Shown: one piece after another, positions 25,885 to 33,859 of the stretch | Numbering within the stretch: position 1 is the first letter of the stretch | How the letters are laid out: each line of letters begins with the position of its first letter | Source of the DNA: Candidatus Brevibacterium intestinavium | GTDB lineage: Bacteria > Actinomycetota > Actinomycetes > Actinomycetales > Brevibacteriaceae | Assembly (NCBI GenBank): GCA_019117545.1 | Contig: DWZN01000031.1 | Location: 1 to 33,859 of the forward strand | Direction: 5' to 3' | Length of the DNA stretch: 33,859 bases | Made by a program: the position numbers and the translations under genes | The notes under the pieces: model-generated | Databases searched by the model: none | What the model was told of the DNA's origin: nothing | The model's input: the letters and a program-made list of their open reading frames with translations, nothing else

Positions 25885-27237
25885 TCAGTCGAGCTCGGCC
25901 GCGGTCTGGTTCAGCTGGTCCCGCCAGGCGCGACGGGCATCGAGGGCGGACTGCGCCTCGGCGACGGCCTTGTCATCCCCACCGGCCCGTGCGGTCTCGA
26001 GCTTCTTCTCGAGTTCGACGATCGAATCCTCGAGCTGGCTGAGCGCCCCCGTGGTGCGGGCCTTCGTCTCCGGGTTGCTGCGCTGCCACGCAGCCTCCTC
26101 GGCCTCGGACAGGGCGCGCTCGACCTCGCGCAGACCGTTCTCCATCCGCGAGATATCGGCCCGAGGCACCTTGCCGGCCTCTTCCCACTTGTCCTGAATG
26201 GTGCGCAGATCCTTCTTCGCCGCAACCGGGTCCGTGATCGGCAGCAGCGCCTGGGCTTGCTTCAGCAGCTCTTCCTTGACCACGAGGTTGGCCTTGTACT
26301 CCTCATCGAGAGCGGCGTTCTCCGCGTCCCGAGCAGCGAAGAATACGTCCTGGGCGGCTCGGAACCGTGCCCACAGCGCATCGTCGACCTTGCGCGAGGC
26401 GCGCGGGGCACGCTTCCACTGGGTCATGAGGTCCTTGTACTTCTGGGACACGGAGCGGAAATCGGTCGATGCCGACAGCGACTCCGCCTCGGCGACGATC
26501 TTCTCCTTGATCCGCTTGCCCTCGGCGTTGAGCTTGTCGAGTTCGGCGAAGAACTCCTTGCGCTTGTGCTCGAAGGTCGTCCGTGCCTGCGAGAAGCGGC
26601 CCCACAGCTCCTGATCGACCGAGCGCGGCAGGCGCGGACCGTTGCGCTGCATGTCCTTCCACTGTGCGAACAGCTCACGCAGACGCGCGCCCGACTGCTT
26701 CCACTGGATCTTCGACGGATCCTGCTTGGCCAGAGCCTCGGCCTCGGCGACGAGCTCCTCACGGTCCTCGGCCGCGGCGAGCTTCGCGGCCTGCGCACGG
26801 GCGGCCTGCCGGGACTCCGTGGCCTCGGCATCGGAGATGAGAGTGTCGAGGGTCGCGCTGAGGTTCTTGAGATCACCGACGACATTGGCCTGCGGAAGCG
26901 ACTCCTGCAGGGTCGTGGCGGCTGAGACGATCTCACGGCCCGGCGCTCCGGCGGAGAGCCGGTTGCGCAGCAGGACCGCGCTCTCGACGAGCTCGACGTA
27001 CTTCTTCGCGAAGTACTCGAGCGCCTCCTCAGGCGTGGCGTCCGGGTACTGTCCCACGGCACGCTCGCCTTCGGCGGTGGTGACGAACACATTGCCGTCC
27101 GAATCGGCACGACCATGAGTCACCGCGCGGGCCACCTCGGCGTCGTGATCGACATGGCTGGCATTGACCACCTGTGCCGCCTGTGTGCGAGGCAGGGATG
27201 ACGGGCGGGGGGTCGGCTTCGGTGTCGGGGTCGACAT
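25885..27237 (-). CDS. DUF349 domain protein
   Basis: A 450-residue, highly helical, coiled-coil-prone soluble protein with repeated DUF349 units: WKQSGARLRELFAQWKDM, LWGRFSQARTTFEHKRKEFF, YKDLMTQWKRAPR, LWARFRAAQDVFFAARD, and IQDKWEEAGKVPR. Four or so units are seen between about 145 and 380. A Pro/Thr-rich N-terminus precedes them. Function in bacteria is not established; the family is abundant in actinobacteria. I chose ATG 27237 because AAGGTGAG is 4 bases upstream; an in-frame GTG at 27246 lies inside that site. It is divergent from the MBL gene. Confidence 0.85.
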   Translation of the reverse strand: MSTPTPKPTPRPSSLPRTQAAQVVNASHVDHDAEVARAVTHGRADSDGNVFVTTAEGERAVGQYPDATPEEALEYFAKKYVELVESAVLLRNRLSAGAPGREIVSAATTLQESLPQANVVGDLKNLSATLDTLISDAEATESRQAARAQAAKLAAAEDREELVAEAEALAKQDPSKIQWKQSGARLRELFAQWKDMQRNGPRLPRSVDQELWGRFSQARTTFEHKRKEFFAELDKLNAEGKRIKEKIVAEAESLSASTDFRSVSQKYKDLMTQWKRAPRASRKVDDALWARFRAAQDVFFAARDAENAALDEEYKANLVVKEELLKQAQALLPITDPVAAKKDLRTIQDKWEEAGKVPRADISRMENGLREVERALSEAEEAAWQRSNPETKARTTGALSQLEDSIVELEKKLETARAGGDDKAVAEAQSALDARRAWRDQLNQTAAELD

Positions 27238-27266
27238 GGTTCTCACCTTGTTTCCATCGGTCGAAC

Positions 27267-27288
27267 CGGCGGGTCTTCACTCCCGCCG
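27267..27288 (-). repeat. Hairpin in the DUF349 leader
   Basis: Perfect 7-base arms CGGCGGG (27267-27273) and CCCGCCG (27282-27288) with an 8-base loop. It would be in the 5' untranslated region of the DUF349 mRNA, about 30 bases before the start codon. Its role is unknown. Confidence 0.4.
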
Positions 27289-27300
27289 ATCACTCGATTG

Positions 27301-27319
27301 TGGGATAGACGTTATCCCA
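27301..27319. promoter_or_regulatory. Palindrome in the DUF349/MBL divergent promoter region
   Basis: Perfect arms TGGGATA (27301-27307) and TATCCCA (27313-27319) with a 5-base spacer. On the minus strand it contains TAACGT (complement 27309-27314), a candidate -10 for DUF349. A binding site for a dimeric regulator is a reasonable reading. Confidence 0.5.
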
Positions 27320-27344
27320 GCATAACCATCAGCGAACGTGTGGA

Positions 27345-27350
27345 TAGACT
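27345..27350 (+). promoter_or_regulatory. -10 box of the MBL gene
   Basis: TAGACT ends 6 bases before the ATG at 27357. This predicts that transcription starts at the start codon. No ribosome-binding site is visible, in agreement. Confidence 0.55.
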
Positions 27351-27356
27351 TTGCAC

Positions 27357-28001
27357 ATGGATGTGTTGACAACCCACGCCGAATTCCTCGACGTCAACTG
27401 CTACGCGGTGCGTGCCGAAGGTCGCAGCGACTGCATTCTCATCGACGCCGGATACGACTGCGCTCCGCGGCTGGAGAGCCTGCTGGCCGAGGCCGGACTG
27501 GTCCCGCAGGCGGTCTTCCTCACCCATGGTCACCCCGACCACATCCTGGGGCTGAACAATGTGCTCGCCCGCTGGAACGTGCCCGTCCACCTCGGCGGAC
27601 CCGACCGGTACCGGCTGCAGGACCCGGCCTCGACGCTCAGCCCCCAGTTCGCACCGATGCTCGCCCCACTCGTCGAAGGATGGACGGCCCCCGAGGTCAG
27701 CGACCTCGCAGACGGGCAGAGCCTCGAGACGGCAGGACTGACCGTCACCGCCGTCTCCGCGCCCGGCCACACCGAGGGCTCGATGCTGCTGCGCGTCGTC
27801 GACGGAGACGAGGAGAACATCTTCACCGGCGATGTCGTCTTCGCCGGCGCGATCGGCCGCGTCGACCTGCCCGGGGGAGACGCCCAGGCGATGCAGGACT
27901 CGCTGCGGGCCTTCGCCACGCTGCCCGACGTCGCCATCTATCCTGGACACGGTCCCGCATCACGGGTCGGTCGAGAACTGGCTGCGAACCCTTTCCTCTG
28001 A
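27357..28001 (+). CDS. MBL-fold metallo-hydrolase, glyoxalase II-like
   Basis: A 214-residue metallo-beta-lactamase-fold protein. The metal site THGHPDH is at 56-62 (His57, His59, Asp61, His62), with further ligands in SAPGHTEGSM, FTGDVVF and YPGHGP. The end (GPASRVGRELAANPFL) is typical of the YcbL/glyoxalase II-like group, which hydrolyse thioesters such as lactoyl-thiol conjugates. ATG 27357 is preferred over a TTG at 27351 on the basis of the -10 spacing. In mycobacteria the homologue lies between ppiB and hisS; here too hisS follows, at 101 bases. Confidence 0.88.
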   Translation: MDVLTTHAEFLDVNCYAVRAEGRSDCILIDAGYDCAPRLESLLAEAGLVPQAVFLTHGHPDHILGLNNVLARWNVPVHLGGPDRYRLQDPASTLSPQFAPMLAPLVEGWTAPEVSDLADGQSLETAGLTVTAVSAPGHTEGSMLLRVVDGDEENIFTGDVVFAGAIGRVDLPGGDAQAMQDSLRAFATLPDVAIYPGHGPASRVGRELAANPFL

Positions 28002-28102
28002 GCCACCGTCGTCGGGACCGAACCGACCCGCGTCCGAACATCGACACCGGTGGCCGGGCCGCATGAAACAGCACCGCAACCGCACCGAAAGCAAGGAGCA
28101 CC

Positions 28103-29437
28103 ATGGCGAAGTCAGCCCGTCTGTCCGGATTCCCGGAACGACTCCCGGCCGAGCGCGTGATCGAGAAGGCCATCATCGACACCCTCGAACACACCTTCGC
28201 CCTGCATGGGTTCTCCGCGCTCAACCACCGTGCTGTCGAGCCGATCGCCCACCTGGCCAAGGACGGGGAGATCGACAAGGAGATCTTCGCGATCTCGCGC
28301 CTCCACTCCGACGGCACCGACCGCAACCCCCTGGGTCTGCACTTCGACCTCACGGTGCCCCTGGCCCGCTATGTCGCCGACAACGCCAATGAGCTCAGCT
28401 TCCCGTTCAAGGCCGCCCGCGTCCAGCCGGTCTGGCGCGGAGAACGACCCCAGGCCGGCCGCTACCGCGAATTCATCCAGGCCGACATCGACGTCATCGC
28501 CGACACCGAACTGCCACGGCACTTCGAAGTCGAGATCCCGCTGGCCGTCGCCGATGCCTTCAGTCGACTCGCACCCCTGGGGGTGCCCGGGATCAGGATC
28601 GTCGTCAACGACCGCCGTCTGCTCGAAGGCTTCGCCCGCGGCATCGGTCTGACCGACATCCAAGCGGTGCTGCGCTGCCTGGACAAGTACGACAAGATCG
28701 GGCCCGAGGAGGTCGCGAAGCTGCTGGCCGCCGAGGCCGGAGCCGATGAGACCCAGCAGCAGCTGTGTCTGAGACTCGCCGCCATCGAATCCGCCTCCCC
28801 GGACTTCGCCGACGAAGTGCGCGCCCTCGGCGTGGAGCACCCGCTGCTCGATGACGGCCTCGATTCGCTGACGACCCTGCTGCGGGCCGCCCACGAACGG
28901 GCCCCCGGCGTCGTCGTCGCTCAGCTCAAGATCGCCCGCGGGCTCGACTACTACACGGGAGCCGTCTACGAGACACAGCTGATCGGCTACGAGGACCTCG
29001 GCTCGGTGTCCTCCGGCGGTCGCTACGACTCGCTCGTGAGCGTGGGCAAGAAGAACTATCCGGGGGTGGGGATGTCCATCGGCGTCTCCCGACTCATGGC
29101 CTTCATCCTCGGCGAGGAATCCGGCATCCGCGCCACCCGCGGCACACCCTCGGCGGTGGTCGTGGCCGTGACCGAGGAATCCAGGCGCGGCGAGGCCGAT
29201 GCCGTGGCCATGGCCCTGCGGGCCCGCGACATCCCCTGCGAGGTCTCACCGAGTGCCGCGAAGTTCGGCAAGCAGATCCGCTACGCCGAACGCCGCGACA
29301 TCCCCTTCGTATGGTTCACCGACGGTGAGGCCGGTCACGAGGTCAAGGACATCCGCAGCGGCGAGCAGGCACCGGCCGACCCGGCCAGGTGGACCCCGGA
29401 CGCCGACGACCTCTGGCCGCGCGTGTACAGGGCCTGA
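28103..29437 (+). CDS. hisS: Histidine--tRNA ligase
   Basis: A 444-residue class II synthetase. LHFDLTVPLARYV is the motif of actinobacterial HisRS. Motif 2 is WRGERPQAGRYREF from residue 111, the histidine-binding signature is ARGLDYYTG near 278-286, and motif 3 region is GVGMSIGVSRLMAF. The C-terminal anticodon-binding domain begins near 350 (AVVVAVTEESRRGEADA). GGAG at 28095-28098 precedes ATG 28103. It lies upstream of aspS as in many bacteria, but with its own spacing and a possible promoter between them. Confidence 0.97.
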   Translation: MAKSARLSGFPERLPAERVIEKAIIDTLEHTFALHGFSALNHRAVEPIAHLAKDGEIDKEIFAISRLHSDGTDRNPLGLHFDLTVPLARYVADNANELSFPFKAARVQPVWRGERPQAGRYREFIQADIDVIADTELPRHFEVEIPLAVADAFSRLAPLGVPGIRIVVNDRRLLEGFARGIGLTDIQAVLRCLDKYDKIGPEEVAKLLAAEAGADETQQQLCLRLAAIESASPDFADEVRALGVEHPLLDDGLDSLTTLLRAAHERAPGVVVAQLKIARGLDYYTGAVYETQLIGYEDLGSVSSGGRYDSLVSVGKKNYPGVGMSIGVSRLMAFILGEESGIRATRGTPSAVVVAVTEESRRGEADAVAMALRARDIPCEVSPSAAKFGKQIRYAERRDIPFVWFTDGEAGHEVKDIRSGEQAPADPARWTPDADDLWPRVYRA

Positions 29438-29449
29438 TTCAGAAGCGAC

Positions 29450-29455
29450 TATCAT
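29450..29455 (+). promoter_or_regulatory. Possible -10 of aspS
   Basis: TATCAT lies 41 bases ahead of the aspS GTG. The -35 is not clear, so hisS readthrough is an alternative. Confidence 0.35.
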
Positions 29456-29496
29456 TGTTCAGGCGCTGACACATCAACATCAACAAGGAGCCCTAG

Positions 29497-31280
<1,784 letters not shown>

Positions 31281-31281
<1 letters not shown>

Positions 31282-32762
31282 TGAGCCAGGAACCGAATCT
31301 GTTCTCCGACGGCCCGGACCAGCAATCGTCTGGTCCGGGCTTCACCGGTTCCTCCGGCGGCTCCTCCGGCCGGGCGCTCGACCCCCTGGCCGTGCGGATG
31401 CGTCCCCGCACGCTGACCGAGGTGGTCGGACAGGAGCATCTGACCTTCCCCGGATCTCCGCTGAGCCAGCTCGTCGAGGCCAGCGGGGGAGACCGCGCCG
31501 GCGCCTCCTCGGTGATCCTGTGGGGTCCGCCCGGGGTCGGGAAGACGACCTTGGCGCATGTGATCTCGCATGCTCCCGGACGCACCTTCGTCGAACTCTC
31601 CGCGATCACCGCAGGGGTCAAAGACGTCCGCCAGGTGATCGAGAACGCCCGCCGGGAGCGGGAGATGTACGGTCGGACGACGGTGCTCTTCCTCGATGAG
31701 ATCCACCGCTTCTCCAAGGCCCAGCAGGACGCCCTGCTGCCGGCGGTAGAGAACCGCCTGGTCGTGCTCGTGGCCGCGACGACGGAGAACCCTTCGTTCT
31801 CCGTCATCTCCCCGCTGCTGTCGCGCTCGCTCATGCTCACCCTGCGTCCGCTCGACGATGCGGCGGTGGGCAGGCTGCTCGACCGGGCGATGGAATCCGA
31901 ACGCGGACTGGCCGGGCAGTTCGTCCTCGCCGACGATGCCCGGGACTTCATCGTCCGCATCGCCGGAGCCGATGCGCGCCGGTCCCTGACCGTGCTCGAA
32001 GCCGCCGCCGGCATCGCCGCGGCCCAAGCCGCGACCGGGACGGCAGACGAGGACGGAAGGGTCGCCTCGGCGGACGGGGAGGGGCAGGCCGCCTCGGCGG
32101 GCGAGGACGAGGCCGAGGAGGACCGGACGATCCTCATCACCGCCGAGGCCTGCTCCGAGGCGAGCAGCGAAACCGTGCTGCGCTACGACCGGAACGGCGA
32201 CCAGCACTACGACGTCGTCTCGGCCTTCATCAAATCCATCCGCGGCTCCGACGTCGACGCGGCCCTGCACTATCTGGCGCGGATGATCGTCGCCGGTGAG
32301 GACCCGCGGTTCATCGCCCGCCGCATCGTCATCTCCGCGGCCGAGGACATCGGCATGGCCGACCCGCAGGCGTTGCCCATCGCGGTCGCCGCCTCCACTG
32401 CCGTGCAGAACATCGGCATGCCCGAAGGGCGGATCCCGCTGGCCGAGGCGGTCACCTATCTGGCCCTGGCACCGAAGTCGAACGCCAGCTACCGGGCACT
32501 CGATGCCGCCATCGCCGATGTCAAGAACGGGCTGGCCGGGCAGGTGCCGACCCATCTGCGCGACGCCCACTATCCCGGCGCCAAGGAACTCGGCCACGGG
32601 CAGGGCTACAAGTACTCCCACGACTACCCGCACGGGGTGGCCGATCAGGAGTATCTGCCCGAGACGCTGCGGGGCAAGCGCTACTACACCCCGAGCACGA
32701 ACGGCATGGAGCGGACGATGGCCGAACGGCTGGAGAACCTCCACCGCCTCCTGCGACCCTGA
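31281..32762 (+). CDS. rarA: Replication-associated recombination protein RarA (MgsA)
   Basis: A 493-residue AAA+ ATPase related to the clamp loader. Walker A is GPPGVGKT (82-89), Walker [10 protein letters not shown] (136-144), sensor [17 protein letters not shown]. The C-terminal part has [20 protein letters not shown] and KYSHDYPHG, both diagnostic. It acts at stalled replication forks. Residues about 250-285 are an inserted Ala/Glu/Gly/Asp-rich stretch not expected in E. coli RarA. The first 30 residues are Ser/Gly-rich. ATG 31281 overlaps the aspS stop by one base; the open frame extends upstream only as a shadow of aspS. aspS-rarA linkage is known in actinobacteria. Confidence 0.96.
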
Positions 32763-32785
32763 ACACGCTGCCGCCCGGGATGTGC

Positions 32786-32814
32786 TGTCATCGCGGCCCG
32801 CGACGGAGTAGTTT
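32786..32814 (+). promoter_or_regulatory. Candidate promoter of the antiporter gene
   Basis: TGTCAT (32786-32791) and TAGTTT (32809-32814) are spaced by 17 bases. A consensus TTGACA at 32814-32819 is also present but has no -10 at the proper distance. Transcription near 32821 would leave a leader of about 54 bases that ends in AGGAGGA. Confidence 0.35.
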
Positions 32815-32874
32815 TGACACAGACGAGGCGCCGGCCCGGGACCAGCCCGGACGCGGCCGAGCGAGGAGGACGGC

Positions 32875-33859
32875 ATGGCAGACATCGTCATCACCATCGC
32901 TGCCGCCCTGGCGTTCGGGTTCCTCGCCCATGAAGTCCGCATCCCGCCCCTCGTCGGATTTCTGACAGCCGGATTCTGCCTCCACCTCGTCGGATTCACC
33001 GCCTTCGACGGCCTCCAGGAGGTCTCCGACCTGGGCGTCGTGCTGCTGCTGTTCACCATCGGGCTGAAATTCGATCTCCGCTCCCTGCTCCAACCCGAGG
33101 CCCACGGCACTGCGGCGCTGCACATGATCACGGTCGTCGCCCTCGGCGCCGGCACGATCGGTCTGGCCGCTGCGATCGGCATCGTCAGCGTCACCGGCGG
33201 CCTGGGCACGCTGGCCCTATTGGGCTTCGCACTGTCGTTCTCGTCCACCGTCCTCGTGGTCAAAGTCCTCGAGGACCGCTCGGACGACGGGTCCTACTAC
33301 GGTCAGATCGCGATTGCGATCCTCGTCCTCCAGGATCTCGCGGCCGTCGCCTTCATCACGATCGCCGTAGAGGAGCCGCCGAGCCCGTGGGCCCTGGCCC
33401 TGGTTCTCCTCATCCCCGGAGTGTGGCTGCTGTCCCGGGTCCTCGACCGTGTCGGACGCGGCGAACTGCTCGTGCTCTTCGGCGTGGTCATGGCTTTGGG
33501 GCCGGGGTATGTCGCCTTCGAGGCCGTGGGCATCCACGGCGACCTCGGCGCCCTCGTGCTCGGATTGGCCTTCTCCACGCATCCGCGCGCGGTCGAGATG
33601 TCGAAATCGCTGTTCAGCGTCAAGGAGCTGTTCCTCGTCGGCTTCTTCGTCGTCATCGGCCTGCAGGCGGTTCCGACGTGGTCGGATCTGCTCATGGCCC
33701 TGACCCTGTGCGCGATCCTGCTGCCATTCAACTTCGTGAGCTTCTACCTCATGGGCCGGCTCTTCGGCCTGCGCAACCGCACGAGCGTGCGCAGCAGTCT
33801 GGCGCTGAGCAACTTCTCCGAATTCGCGCTCATCGTCGTCGCCGTCGGCATCGACAACG
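32875..33859 (+). CDS. CPA2-type cation:proton antiporter (Kef-like), 3' end outside window
   Basis: 328 codons without a stop to the window end. It is a polytopic membrane protein of the monovalent cation:proton antiporter-2 family: AAALAFGFLAHEVRIPPLVG at the N-terminus, VSDLGVVLLLFTIGLKFDL, GFALSFSSTVLVVKVLED and LQDLAAVAFI are the usual motifs, with about ten hydrophobic segments. SNFSEFALIV close to the end matches the late transmembrane region, so the regulatory domain (TrkA-N type), if present, would be beyond the window. It probably exchanges K+ or Na+ for H+; the ion is inference. ATG 32875 follows the strong AGGAGGA at 32864-32870. It is the first gene after rarA and separate from it by 112 bases. 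Confidence 0.88.
   Translation, partial: MADIVITIAAALAFGFLAHEVRIPPLVGFLTAGFCLHLVGFTAFDGLQEVSDLGVVLLLFTIGLKFDLRSLLQPEAHGTAALHMITVVALGAGTIGLAAAIGIVSVTGGLGTLALLGFALSFSSTVLVVKVLEDRSDDGSYYGQIAIAILVLQDLAAVAFITIAVEEPPSPWALALVLLIPGVWLLSRVLDRVGRGELLVLFGVVMALGPGYVAFEAVGIHGDLGALVLGLAFSTHPRAVEMSKSLFSVKELFLVGFFVVIGLQAVPTWSDLLMALTLCAILLPFNFVSFYLMGRLFGLRNRTSVRSSLALSNFSEFALIVVAVGIDN

Noticed and set aside
32814-32819. Consensus TTGACA as -35 of the antiporter gene
   Set aside because: No -10-like hexamer lies 16-19 bases downstream; the sequence there is GC-only.

Overview
The window is high-GC DNA typical of a Gram-positive actinobacterium. GTG starts, 4-base gene overlaps, and GC-rich codons are common, and the products are actinobacterial in type. 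My best guess is Brevibacterium or a close relative, from gene order and protein style only; no database was searched. Almost everything is core housekeeping: protein folding, rRNA/ribosome maturation, tRNA charging, Holliday-junction processing, Sec export and the stringent response. I see no phage, insertion sequence, CRISPR array or large unknown cluster, and no convincing new multi-gene system.

Layout. Bases 1-~393 are a minus-strand fragment of an AMP-forming acyl-CoA synthetase. It abuts, inside a codon-for-codon open frame, the last ~89 codons of hrcA, and I read this as a chimeric contig end or other junction, not a natural gene order. Bases 394-6517 carry hrcA(end)-dnaJ-rsmE-phoH-ybeY-CorC-like-era, a conserved actinobacterial block. 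Next come zapE (own promoter), a convergent TIGR02611 membrane protein, and a tRNA cluster Gly(GCC)-Cys(GCA)-Val(CAC)-Val(GAC) closed by a strong terminator. A Tyr/Gly/Gln-rich DUF4190/DUF4352-type membrane protein follows, then an intergenic region with three successive inverted repeats.

From 10338 onward: thrS-HIT-S9 peptidase (overlapping starts and stops), a Nudix hydrolase, yebC-ruvC, ruvA-ruvB, yajC, secD-secF and rel. Convergent to rel lie a lone AbiEi-like protein and a DUF349 protein. A divergent MBL-fold hydrolase follows, then hisS, aspS-rarA, and a CPA2-type cation/proton antiporter cut by the window end. The order parallels the thrS...aspS region of mycobacteria, but pgsA/pimA-type genes, pdxST, apt and ppiB are absent from their usual places.

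The main regulatory pattern is a set of genes (zapE, the TIGR02611 gene, the MBL hydrolase, the AbiEi-like gene) whose start codon lies 6-7 bases after a -10-like hexamer. This suggests leaderless mRNAs. Other second-look items are inverted repeats overlapping promoters, low-complexity acidic segments in YajC and SecD, and near-identical tRNA-Val genes with different anticodons. No stretch over 300 bases lacks a gene.
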